From: Frankia sp.
GTDB lineage: Bacteria > Actinomycetota > Actinomycetes > Frankiales > Frankiaceae
Direction of reading: 5' to 3'
Length of the DNA: 11,272 nucleotides
NCBI GenBank assembly: GCA_019689615.1
Contig: JADGHD010000103.1
Coordinates: 1 to 11,272, forward strand
In this document: piece after piece, positions 1 through 6,479 of the stretch
Layout of the letters: each line of letters opens with the position of its first letter
Position numbering within the stretch: position 1 is the stretch's first letter
Translations under genes and position numbers: made by a program
Notes under the pieces: generated by a model
Database searches by the model: none
What the model saw: only the letters and a program-made list of their open reading frames with translations
What the model was told of the DNA's origin: nothing

Positions 1-26
1 GCCGCGGCCAGGTGTGTGGCCGCGGC
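1..26 (-). terminator. GC-rich hairpin, second of two after the BMP gene
   Basis: Bases 1-10 (GCCGCGGCCA) are the exact reverse complement of 17-26, with a 6-nt loop. The stem may continue past the window edge. It lies 60 nt beyond the stop of the BMP lipoprotein gene, in the direction of that gene's transcription. No U-tract follows within the window, so it is a GC-hairpin type terminator candidate, or part of the next gene's flank. Confidence 0.4.
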
Positions 27-45
27 CGGCGTGGTTGGTTGGTCC

Positions 46-79
46 GGCCGGGCCGGTCACCCGCGTGGCCGGCCCGGCT
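46..79 (-). terminator. Hairpin immediately downstream of the BMP gene
   Basis: Bases 46-60 pair with 65-79 over 15 positions. Two of these are G-T pairs (46/79 and 57/68), and the loop is the tetraloop CCGC at 61-64. The hairpin begins 7 nt after the BMP stop codon. It lacks a T-tract on the minus strand, which is common for actinobacterial terminators. With the hairpin at 1-26 it forms a tandem pair, suggesting efficient termination and a monocistronic BMP transcript. Confidence 0.6.
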
Positions 80-85
80 GACGGC

Positions 86-1177
86 TCAGCCCTCGGGCGT
101 GGTCGGGACGGTGATCTCGCCCGAGATGATCTTTTCCTGGTACTCGTCCGCCGTGGCGGTGTACGGCTCGACGATGCTGTTCGACGTGGAGTAGCCCACG
201 CCGCCGGCCTCGAGGTCGTAGACCTTCGCGCCGGTCAGCGGCGAGCCGTCGATGAACGACTTGATGAAGTCGTAGACCGCGACGTCGACCTCCTTGAGCA
301 TCGACGTGAGGATGACCGGCTGGACATCCGGCGACGCGCCAAGGTACTGGTCCGCGTCGACGCCGATGGCGAGCTTGCCGGCCGCCTGCGCCGCGGTGAA
401 CACGCCGCCGCCGGAGCCGCCCGCCGCGTGGTACACGACGTCGGCGCCGCTGTCGAACATGCCGGCGGCCGCGGTCTGGCCCTTGGCCGGGTCGTTGAAG
501 CCGGTGAAGTCCGGCGGCTGGGTCAGGTAGGTCACCTGGATCTGGATGTCCGGCTTGACGGCCTTCGCGCCCGCCTCGAAGCCGGCCTGGAACTTCTGGA
601 TCAGCGGGGTGTCGACGCCGCCGACGAAGCCGATGTTGTTCGCCTGCGACGCCTGGGCCGCGATCGCGCCGACCAGGAAGGAGCCCTGCTCCTCGGCGAA
701 GGTCAGGCTGGCCACGTTCGGCACGTCGACGAGCGTGGCGTCGTCGATGATGGCGAAGTTGACGTCCGGGTACTCGGGGGCCACCGCGCCGAGAGCCGTG
801 GCGTAGGCGAAGCCGACCGCGATGATCGGGTTGTTGCCCGCGTCGGCGAGCTGGCGCAGCCGCTCCTCCTTCTGGGCGTCGGTCTCGTTCTCCGCGGCCT
901 CGAGCTCGGTTACCTCGACGCCGAAGTCCGTGACCGCCTTGTCGAGCCCTTCCGCGGCCGAGTCGTTGAAGGACTTGTCACCGCGGCCGCCGATGTCGTA
1001 GGCCAGACCCACCTTGACCGTGGCGGCGGAAGAGGAGCCGCCCCCGCTGGGCGCCGGGGTCTCCTCGTCGTCGCCACCGCATGCCGCGAGCGCGAGCACC
1101 ACGGCGCTCGCGGCGGCTACGAGCCCCGTCATCCCTCGGAAGTGGCCGAATCTCCGCACACGCCTGTTTGCGCGCAA
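86..1177 (-). CDS. BMP/PnrA-family substrate-binding lipoprotein
   Basis: This is the solute-binding component of a BMP-family ABC importer, anchored outside the membrane. In this family PnrA binds purine nucleosides; the ligand here is unknown. I chose the TTG at 1177 because GGAGGGGAG lies 9 nt upstream and it gives a 363-aa protein with a short basic N-terminus (RANRRVRR). A hydrophobic core and the lipobox LAAC follow, with the lipidated Cys near residue 33. A Gly/Ser/Pro linker precedes the binding domain. Family motifs are visible: DKSFND near residues 67-72, a GGVDTPLIQKFQAGFEAG stretch near 186-203, DVVYHAAGGSGGGVF near 246-260 and IGVDADQ near 271. Alternative starts are the GTG at 1237 (383 aa) and the ATG at 1132, both with poor ribosome-site spacing. 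No permease or ATPase gene is in the window, and hairpins follow directly, so it may work with components encoded elsewhere. Confidence 0.9.
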   Translation of the reverse strand: MRANRRVRRFGHFRGMTGLVAAASAVVLALAACGGDDEETPAPSGGGSSSAATVKVGLAYDIGGRGDKSFNDSAAEGLDKAVTDFGVEVTELEAAENETDAQKEERLRQLADAGNNPIIAVGFAYATALGAVAPEYPDVNFAIIDDATLVDVPNVASLTFAEEQGSFLVGAIAAQASQANNIGFVGGVDTPLIQKFQAGFEAGAKAVKPDIQIQVTYLTQPPDFTGFNDPAKGQTAAAGMFDSGADVVYHAAGGSGGGVFTAAQAAGKLAIGVDADQYLGASPDVQPVILTSMLKEVDVAVYDFIKSFIDGSPLTGAKVYDLEAGGVGYSTSNSIVEPYTATADEYQEKIISGEITVPTTPEG

Positions 1178-1294
1178 GGAACCTGTCTCCCCTCCGTTTG
1201 CCCCGGGCACTGCACCCGTCGGCATTGCCGGCGTCACCCTCGCCGGGGAGGGCGGATGCTCCTTATTCCCCCCGGTTTGGGCGTAGCCGTTCGG

Positions 1295-1324
1295 ATTCTA
1301 GAAGTGGGACGTTTCACCCGCCAG
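1295..1324 (-). promoter_or_regulatory. Candidate BMP promoter
   Basis: On the minus strand TAGAAT (1295-1300) resembles a -10 hexamer. CTGGCG (1319-1324), 18 bp upstream, is a weak -35. The transcript would start near 1288 and give a leader of about 110 nt before the TTG start. One copy of the direct repeat TGAAACGT (1309-1316) falls within the spacer. The -35 match is poor, so this is tentative. Confidence 0.3.
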
Positions 1325-1371
1325 ACACGTTCACGTTTCAAGGTCCCGAGCGTTTGTAACGCTTGTGTAAC
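1309..1371. repeat. Operator-like repeat cluster upstream of BMP
   Basis: Three patterns lie within 63 bp. ACGTTTCA occurs twice on the plus strand (1309-1316 and 1333-1340), offset by 24 bp. AGCGTT-TGT-AACGCT (1349-1363) is a perfect inverted repeat with 6-bp arms. TGTAAC occurs at 1355-1360 and again at 1366-1371, an offset of 11 bp, about one helical turn. The cluster overlaps and lies upstream of the candidate BMP promoter, as expected for transcription-factor binding sites. No regulator family can be named from it. Confidence 0.4.
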
Positions 1372-1584
1372 CCTGCCCGCAAGTGCTACTGGACGATCCG
1401 TTGGCTCCCGCTCCGCGGCGTTCGCCCTCCGGTGCCGGTCTCCGCGGGCCCCTGACCTGGCAGGAACGAGCCGGGTGCTCGGGCGCGGCCGGCGCGTCGG
1501 CGCCGTTTCCGACGGGGGCAACTGGCGCGGGAACGTGCGCAGTAGCGGCGCGGGCCGCGCCTGCGCCGCCTGTGCGGGTGGGTT

Positions 1585-2505
1585 GTGTCCGCTCACCCGC
1601 TCCCGGCTTCGGCGGGCCTGAAGAGGTTCGTTTGCGGTAGCACTGGGGGAGTGCAGCCTCTACCGGTCGTCATCGTCCACCGTGACCAGCCCGAGCGCCT
1701 CGTCGACACCATCGAGGCGTTCCGGGCGCAGGACGTGCCCGTCACGATCACCGTCGTCGACAACGGGTCGGCGGTGCTGCCGCCGGTTGAGGAACCCGAC
1801 GTCACGGTCGTCCGCACTGGGCGCAATCTGGGGTTCGGCCCGGCCGCCAACGTCGGCTACCGGCGCTTTCTCGCCGATCCCGCCGCCGGGGACTGGGTGG
1901 TGCTGGCTCCGCACGACGTGCTGCCCGAGCCGAGCTGCCTGAGCCGGATGCTGCGGGTGCTGGCCGAGCAGCCCCGCGCCGGGCTGGCCTGCGCCGACGT
2001 CGGCGACGGCGCGACGCCGGTGGTCGACCCGTACTTCGGCGGGATCCTCGTGCCGGCGCGCGTCGACGCTGGCTGGGAGCCCGTCGGCCACCCGCACGGC
2101 ACGCTGATGCTCGCCCGGCGGGCCTGCCTCGCCGAGGTGGGGATCTTCGACGAGCGGTACTTCGCGTACTGCGAGGAGGCGGACCTGGCGCTGCGGGCCC
2201 GCGCCGCCGGCTGGGAGTCCGGGCTCGTGCGGGGCGCGATGGTGAAGAACGCCCACGTGGGCTCGGCCTCGGCCGCCATCGACTACCTGCAGCTGCGCAA
2301 CACCCTGCTGCTCGTGCGCGAGCACTCCGGCCGCTACCACGCCTTCATCCGGTTCTGCGTGGCGCTGCTGCAGCTGGTGACCGGGCTGGTCCGCCCGGCC
2401 CGCCGCGGCCCGTACTGGAACGTCGAGGGACGGCTGCGCGGGATGCTCGATTTCCTGCGCGGCCGGTACGGCCCGCCCCCCGCGCACCTGTTCGACCAGC
2501 GCTGA
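1585..2505 (+). CDS. Family 2 glycosyltransferase
   Basis: This is a probable inverting GT-A fold glycosyltransferase of the rhamnosyltransferase-like (WbbL/RfbF) group, transferring a nucleotide-activated sugar to an envelope polysaccharide or glycolipid. Numbered from the GTG at 1585 (306 aa), the first beta strand is at about 27-33. VVDNGS is at 57-62 and NLGFGPAAN at 81-89. The usual acidic metal-site region reads APHDVLPEP at 108-116. The acceptor/catalytic region GTLMLARRACLAEVGIFDE and EEADLALRARAAGW lies at 172-210. The C-terminal 60 residues are hydrophobic then basic, which fits peripheral membrane contact. The start is uncertain: the 22 residues before the fold look non-native, and the GTG at 1651 would give a 284-aa protein. 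Neither has well-spaced ribosome-site bases. It stands alone on its strand; the next gene is convergent. Donor and acceptor are unknown. Confidence 0.88.
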   Translation: MSAHPLPASAGLKRFVCGSTGGVQPLPVVIVHRDQPERLVDTIEAFRAQDVPVTITVVDNGSAVLPPVEEPDVTVVRTGRNLGFGPAANVGYRRFLADPAAGDWVVLAPHDVLPEPSCLSRMLRVLAEQPRAGLACADVGDGATPVVDPYFGGILVPARVDAGWEPVGHPHGTLMLARRACLAEVGIFDERYFAYCEEADLALRARAAGWESGLVRGAMVKNAHVGSASAAIDYLQLRNTLLLVREHSGRYHAFIRFCVALLQLVTGLVRPARRGPYWNVEGRLRGMLDFLRGRYGPPPAHLFDQR

Positions 2506-2580
2506 CGGCCCCGGGGCTCGGGTTCGCGGGCGGCCAGCCAGAAGGGCGGCGATCGGTACGGATCGCTCAAGGCGCAGGTA

Positions 2581-2620
2581 CCCGCCGGTGCGCGCTCGGG
2601 TGGCGGTTCCCGCCGGTGCG
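2581..2620. repeat. 12-bp direct repeat
   Basis: CCCGCCGGTGCG occurs at 2581-2592 and again at 2609-2620, 28 bp apart, in the gap between the convergent glycosyltransferase and CAP genes. It may be a by-product of GC-rich sequence, and no function is evident. Confidence 0.4.
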
Positions 2621-2635
2621 GGCTGTCTCGACGCG

Positions 2636-2671
2636 CGCCACGCCGCCGAGGCCGGCCTCGGCGGCGTGGCG
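2636..2671. terminator. Perfect 36-nt palindrome, likely bidirectional terminator
   Basis: Bases 2636-2653 are the exact reverse complement of 2654-2671, an 18-bp arm with no designed loop and GGCC at its centre. It lies between convergent genes, 130 nt after the glycosyltransferase stop and 52 nt after the CAP gene stop. A terminator serving both strands is the simplest reading. Its right arm runs into three tandem copies of GGCGTGGC (2663-2686). Confidence 0.6.
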
Positions 2672-2686
2672 GCGTGGCGGCGTGGC
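2663..2686. repeat. Three tandem copies of an 8-bp unit
   Basis: GGCGTGGC is repeated exactly three times at 2663-2670, 2671-2678 and 2679-2686. The first copy is inside the right arm of the 36-nt palindrome. The left arm could therefore pair partly with alternative registers. Replication slippage next to a hairpin is the likely origin. Confidence 0.75.
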
Positions 2687-2723
2687 GCGGGTGCTGACGC
2701 TGGTACCAGGGCGAGGGGCGGGA

Positions 2724-3332
2724 TCAGCGTCGGCCGAAGTCCTGCGTCCAGTAGTAGCGGTACGAGCCGCCCTCGGCGTAGCCGACGCCGATGTGCGTGT
2801 AGGCGCAGTTGAGGATGTTGGCGCGGTGTCCGGAGCTGCCCATCCACTGGTCCATGGTCCCGGCGGCCGTCGACGAGCCGGCGGCGATGTTCTCGGCGGC
2901 GGCGGTGAACGCGAAGCCGGCGGCCCGGATCCGGTCGCCCATCGTGCGGCCGTCCAGGCTGGTGTGGCTGAAGTAGTTGTTCCGCGCCATGTCCGCCGAG
3001 TGCCCCTGCGCCGCGGCGGTGAGGGCGGGGTCGACGGTGAGCGGGCCGCACCCCACCTTGGCCCGCTCGATGTTGGTGAGCCGGACGATCTCGTCGGTCT
3101 TCGACGTCGCCCCGGCCGGCGGTGGGGTGGGAGCCGCTGGCGCGGTGGTGGCCGGCCTGGTGGTCGCCGGGGCAGTCGGGGCGGTTGTGGCCGGTTTGGT
3201 CGCGGCTGGCGTGGTCGGCCGCGGGCCACCGCCGGCCGGGGGCGAAACCGAGCCGGGCTGGCAGGCCGAGAGGATCACGGCAATGCCGATGGCAGCGAGG
3301 CTGCCGGAAACGGTCCTGGGAACAGAACCCAC
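2724..3332 (-). CDS. CAP-domain (SCP/YkwD-like) lipoprotein
   Basis: This is a secreted, lipid-anchored protein with a C-terminal CAP domain. The bacterial YkwD-type branch is widespread but its biochemical role is mostly unknown. It has 202 aa from a GTG at 3332; AGGAG lies 5 nt upstream. The signal peptide ends in the lipobox LSAC (lipidated Cys24). Residues 26-78 are a Pro/Thr/Ala-rich linker with PAT-type repeats, probably spanning the wall. The CAP domain covers about 79-202, with NIERAKVGCGPL at 88-98, His111, FSH at 121-123, AENIA at 146-150, SSGHRANIL at 166-174 and a terminal YYWTQDFG. His111, Glu147 and His169 match the conserved CAP cavity positions. Cys95 and Cys176 may form a disulfide. 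It is convergent with the glycosyltransferase and does not appear to share an operon with the amidohydrolase, because a hairpin separates them. Confidence 0.9.
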   Translation of the reverse strand: MGSVPRTVSGSLAAIGIAVILSACQPGSVSPPAGGGPRPTTPAATKPATTAPTAPATTRPATTAPAAPTPPPAGATSKTDEIVRLTNIERAKVGCGPLTVDPALTAAAQGHSADMARNNYFSHTSLDGRTMGDRIRAAGFAFTAAAENIAAGSSTAAGTMDQWMGSSGHRANILNCAYTHIGVGYAEGGSYRYYWTQDFGRR

Positions 3333-3505
3333 GACGACTCCTCGGGCAATCCCCCCCGCGGAATGGTCGGCGCAACCATAGCAAGGGGGACAAACCCGGA
3401 CGAGACCAGGCGCGCCCGCCAGCCTGGCGTTGGCTGTCCGATGCTCTCACGTTGAGGTGGGGGGCGCACCGGCCGCCTGGTTGGCGGTCCGCGGGTCCGC
3501 ACCGT

Positions 3506-3538
3506 CGGGCGGCCGGGAGGGCGTCGGCCGGCCGCCCG
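3506..3538 (-). terminator. Hairpin downstream of the amidohydrolase gene
   Basis: CGGGCGGCCGG at 3506-3516 is the exact reverse complement of 3528-3538, with an 11-nt loop. It begins 14 nt beyond the amidohydrolase stop codon on the minus strand and has no U-tract. An overlapping 12-bp palindrome, CCGCCCGGGCGG (3532-3543), offers an alternative fold. It probably separates the amidohydrolase transcript from the CAP gene downstream. Confidence 0.55.
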
Positions 3539-3552
3539 GGCGGATGGGGTCG

Positions 3553-4737
3553 TCAGGCCGGCTGGGGCGTGGCCAGCGCCTTGGCGTTGTCGTAGAGGAC
3601 CTTGCGGCGCTCCTGCGGGGTGAGCGCCTTGGTCTCGGGGACGTAGTCGAGCGGCCGGGGGAGGCCCTCGATGTGCGGCCAGTCGGAGCCGAAGATGACG
3701 CGGTCGGCGCCGACCCACTCGACGACCGAGGCGAGGTCGTCCTCCCAGAACGGGTTGATCCAGACGTGCCGGCGGAACGTCTCGACCGGGTCCTCCTTGA
3801 ACCAGCCTGGCATCTTCTTGGCCTGGGAACGGGCCTTGCGGAACAGGTCGGGCAGGAACTCCGCGCCGTTCTCGACCGAGGCGACCCGCAGGTTCGGGTA
3901 CCGGATGAGGTGGTTGCTGAGCAGGAGCGACAGCAGGTAGTCGTGGACAGCCCGCTCGATGTCGAAGCTCTTGATGGTGGGGCCGAAGCTGGCGCCGGAG
4001 AAGCTGAAGCTGCTGGTGTCCGGGGCGTACCCGTCGTGGGTGACCCCGCTGTCACCGGCATGGACGATCAGCGCAAGGCCGGCCTCGTTGAGCCGGGACC
4101 AGAACGGGTCGAACATCGGGTCGAACGGGCTGCGCTGGCCGAAGACGGTCGTCGGCGCGCCGGCCCGCATGATGATCATCCGCGCGCCGTTGTCGATCGC
4201 CCATTCGAGCTCTTCGACCGCCCAGTCGGCGTCGGCGAGCGTCAGGTAGGGCGCGGTCAGAATCCGGCCCTGGTAGTCGAACGTCCAGTCCTCGGCGAGC
4301 CAGCGGTTGAAGGCCCGGAACGTCTTGCAGACCGCGACCGGGTCGTGCCGCAGCGGCTCCTCGTAGATCATCCCCAGGGTCGGGAACAGGAAGCAGCCTT
4401 CTAATCCGTGCTCGTCGAGCACCCGCACCCGGGCGGCCGGGTCGCGGTACTCGGGCCGGATCGGCTCGGCGTCCCGGATGACGTCGAGCGGGTTGATCTT
4501 GTCGGGATTGCCGCGGAAGTACGACGCCAGGCAGCCGGGCTTGGAGACCGGGTCGAAGGTCGCGTTGGCCACGGCCCGGCTCACGCGCCCGCCGAGAACG
4601 TGATACTTCCTGCCGTTGATCGTGGCCCACTGCACGCAGCGCGGCCCGTCGCGCGGGTCGAGGTGCCGCGTAAACGCGTCCTCGGCCTCGTAGTAATGGT
4701 TGTCCGCGTCCCACACCTGGTGCCCAAGGTCGTCCAC
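3553..4737 (-). CDS. Amidohydrolase 2 family metal-dependent hydrolase
   Basis: This is a TIM-barrel hydrolase or decarboxylase of the amidohydrolase-2 family, related to ACMSD and gamma-resorcylate decarboxylase. It is probably cytoplasmic, since no signal peptide is visible, and the substrate is unknown. The protein is 394 aa from a GTG at 4737. The metal-site motif DADNH is at residues 10-14, IVHAGDSG at 224-231 supplies His226, SVENGAEFLPDL at 287-298 is the late-barrel segment, and GSDWPHIEG at 350-358 supplies the catalytic Asp352. The C-terminal YDNAKALA at 382-389 matches the family's usual ending. Length is typical. The ribosome site is weak; a second GTG at residue 8 is possible but would leave the metal motif almost at the N-terminus. 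No ring-cleavage or CoA-ligase gene lies beside it, so a pathway cannot be assigned. Confidence 0.88.
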   Translation of the reverse strand: MDDLGHQVWDADNHYYEAEDAFTRHLDPRDGPRCVQWATINGRKYHVLGGRVSRAVANATFDPVSKPGCLASYFRGNPDKINPLDVIRDAEPIRPEYRDPAARVRVLDEHGLEGCFLFPTLGMIYEEPLRHDPVAVCKTFRAFNRWLAEDWTFDYQGRILTAPYLTLADADWAVEELEWAIDNGARMIIMRAGAPTTVFGQRSPFDPMFDPFWSRLNEAGLALIVHAGDSGVTHDGYAPDTSSFSFSGASFGPTIKSFDIERAVHDYLLSLLLSNHLIRYPNLRVASVENGAEFLPDLFRKARSQAKKMPGWFKEDPVETFRRHVWINPFWEDDLASVVEWVGADRVIFGSDWPHIEGLPRPLDYVPETKALTPQERRKVLYDNAKALATPQPA

Positions 4738-5243
4738 GCCTGGATGGTAAAGCGAAACCTCGTTCTAGTCAGCCGATCGCGGCACCGCTGCCAGGCCTCC
4801 GCGAGCCCGGAATGCGGCCCGCGCCGGCGGGCGCCGCGGGCCCGGCTGGAAGCGGGCCTGCTCGGGCAGGTCGACGTCCGGGGGTGGCCAGCGGGCTGCG
4901 GCCACCTCCTGGGGCGCGTCGGTCGCCCGGTCGGCCCCTGGCTCGTCGGGCTGTTCGACGGCCAGGCGCGGGAGGGGCCGTCCGGAGCCGCGCCGACGCC
5001 CGGGCGCCGGGATGCGCAGCCCAGACCGGAACGGTGACGCCGGCTCGAGCCGAACGGGTCTGCGGTGCCGCCCGCTCCGCCTCCCGGGCCATCGACGGGA
5101 AGGGTGCGCCATCGACGGGAAGAGTGCGCCATCGACGGGAAGATGAGAGCAAAAAGTGCGCGATTTCGCCACGGTCGATGGCTGGACGGGGCAGAGTCGA
5201 CACGGAGGTTTCGAGACGTTTGTTCCGAGATTTTGGAGTCGTT
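4738..5243. other. 506-bp divergent intergenic region
   Basis: The gap lies between the starts of the amidohydrolase (-) and the first tandem lipoprotein (+). Its open frames on both strands give Arg/Pro/Ala-rich translations without recognisable domains, so I call no gene. On the minus strand TAGAAC (4762-4767) could be a -10 for the amidohydrolase, but no matching -35 is seen. Bases 4800-5090 are extremely GC-rich. From 5089 a 20-bp tandem repeat begins, followed at about 5140-5243 by a less GC-rich stretch that probably contains the lipoprotein promoter. Confidence 0.55.
5089..5143. repeat. 20-bp tandem repeat, nearly three copies
   Basis: The unit CCATCGACGGGAAGRGTGCG starts at 5089, 5109 and 5129, exactly 20 bp apart. 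The third copy keeps only its first 15 bases. The outermost octamer occurs inverted, GTCGATGG, at 5174-5181. The period is not a multiple of three, so this is not a coding repeat. A spacing of about two helical turns would place bound proteins on one face of the helix. It ends about 100 bp before the lipoprotein start. Confidence 0.85.
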
Positions 5244-6254
5244 GTGGCTATCGGGTGCCGACGCGGGCTCGTGGTTGCGGGGGTGGTGACGGCGCTCGCC
5301 GTCGGCCTTGCCGGGTGTGGCCTCGACGAAATGAGTCCCGAGCTGCGCCAACCGCCACCCAGCGGACCGACGGACGCGTCGAGTTCACCGTCGCCGACCA
5401 CGAAGGCACCGCCGTCGCTGCGCCCGCCGCAGCCGGTATCGGCCGCGGTCTACCAGCAGGCGCTGACCGACCTCGACAGCGCGCTCGCGCTCGGGTTCTT
5501 CGCGCTTGGCGCGGCACTGGCCCCGGCGGACGTCGAGTCGGCCGCGGACGGGCTCGCGGGGGAACTGGACCTGCAGGCGACCAAGCTGGGGCGCATTACG
5601 CCGCCCACCGCGGTGGCTACCGCGCACGAGGACCTGACGACCGCACTCGGCGCGCTGGCGGACGACCTGGAGACGCTCGCCGGCGACGCCGCCGACTGGG
5701 CCGTCTGCACCGGCGGTACCGGGCTGCCCCGGGCCTCCAGCGGGAACGGCGCGCACCTGTTCCGGCTGGCCGCCGGGGCGCTCGCGACTGCCGATCCGGC
5801 GCACCCGTACGCGGTGGGCACGTTCCTGCCAGCCGGCTCGCCCGACCCTGGCCGCCGCCCGGGCAACGGCAGCCTTCCGGGCGGCCAGCGGGGCGGGTAC
5901 GGCGAGCTCACCGTCATCCACGCCAGTGGGTCGACCGACGCCGTGGTCAAGCTGATGGCCAACGGCCAGGTGACCCGCAGCGTCTACGTGCAGGCCGGGA
6001 CGTCGACCACGGTCGACGGGATCCCCAACGGCACCTACGAGGTCTTCTTCACGACCGGCAACGACTGGGACGATGTCAACCAGCGGTTCACCCGCGACTG
6101 CTCCTTCGAGAAGTTCGAGGACCCGGTGGAGTTCACCACCAGGGACCTTGGGAGCTCGATCGAGTACACCACCTGGGAGCTGACCCTCTACGCGGTCGAG
6201 GGCGGCAACGCCCCGACGACCGCCGTCGACCCGGGGGCCTTCCCGGTCGGCTGA
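5244..6254 (+). CDS. Tandem lipoprotein copy 1, function unknown
   Basis: I do not recognise a named family. From the GTG at 5244 (GGAG 5 nt upstream) the product is 336 aa. It has an arginine-containing N-terminus, a hydrophobic core and the lipobox LAGC with lipidated Cys25. Residues 26-64 are a Pro/Ser/Thr-rich linker. About 66-145 look all-helical, with YQQALTDLDSAL, LAPADVESAADGLA and HEDLTTALGALADDL. A middle segment contains VCTG (Cys155) and DPAHPY (184-189). The C-terminal half looks beta-rich: NGTYEVFFTTGNDWDD at 262-277, NQRFTRDCSFEKF at 279-291 (Cys286) and TRDLGSSIEYT at 299-309. Cys155 and Cys286 are shared with copy 2 and could form a disulfide. An upstream TTG at 5220 with GGAGG 11 nt before it would add 8 residues. 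The protein should sit on the outer face of the membrane; no enzyme motif is visible. Confidence 0.82.
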   Translation: MAIGCRRGLVVAGVVTALAVGLAGCGLDEMSPELRQPPPSGPTDASSSPSPTTKAPPSLRPPQPVSAAVYQQALTDLDSALALGFFALGAALAPADVESAADGLAGELDLQATKLGRITPPTAVATAHEDLTTALGALADDLETLAGDAADWAVCTGGTGLPRASSGNGAHLFRLAAGALATADPAHPYAVGTFLPAGSPDPGRRPGNGSLPGGQRGGYGELTVIHASGSTDAVVKLMANGQVTRSVYVQAGTSTTVDGIPNGTYEVFFTTGNDWDDVNQRFTRDCSFEKFEDPVEFTTRDLGSSIEYTTWELTLYAVEGGNAPTTAVDPGAFPVG

Positions 6255-6479
6255 CCGCGGCGCGCGTACCCGGGGCCTGGATTCAGCACGCGGCTTCCTC
6301 CCGGATGCGGCACGCGATCCCGGGGGCGTCGCGCCGGGGTGCCCAGGCGGTCTGGGTAACCGTCCGGCTCCGCAGTCCGGCCACTTCCCGCGTCCCGGCG
6401 GCTTTCTCTGGCGGAGTGTCATTACCAAGGGGATGCTGCTGCCGCGACGCCGCGCCGGCTATGCCATCATGCAGCCCGC

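Larger units (their letters stand above)
1178..1584. other. Divergent intergenic region between BMP and glycosyltransferase
   Basis: This 407-bp stretch holds no convincing gene; the open frames in it have unremarkable Arg/Pro/Ala-rich translations. The part nearest the BMP gene (about 1255-1375) is clearly less GC-rich than the rest and carries short direct and inverted repeats described separately. The part from about 1390 to 1584 is very GC-rich. I see no clear glycosyltransferase promoter there. Confidence 0.6.

Noticed and set aside
1234..1596. 120-codon minus-strand frame upstream of the BMP gene
   Set aside because: No domain, an Arg/Pro-rich translation, and it covers the repeat-rich promoter region; most likely non-coding.
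14..1621. 535-codon open frame on the plus strand opposite the BMP gene
   Set aside because: It is antisense to a clear BMP protein and its translation is Arg/Gly/Val-rich without domains, as expected for a shadow in GC-rich DNA.
1660..3450. 596-codon minus-strand frame across the glycosyltransferase and CAP genes
   Set aside because: It overlaps two well-supported genes and is Arg/Pro/Gly/His-rich with no recognisable domain.
5089..5148. CRISPR array reading of the 20-bp repeats
   Set aside because: The copies abut with no unique spacers and there are fewer than three full units; no cas genes are in the window.
4769..5172. Possible small minus-strand gene in the 506-bp gap
   Set aside because: The translation is Arg/Pro/Ala-rich, passes through the 20-bp repeats without keeping a repeated peptide, and shows no domain or ribosome site.
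4753..5213. GAGGTTTCG shared in opposite orientation just upstream of the amidohydrolase (4753-4761) and of lipoprotein copy 1 (5205-5213)
   Set aside because: A 9-bp inverted match somewhere in a 500-bp region is about as likely as not by chance, and part of it overlaps possible ribosome-site bases.
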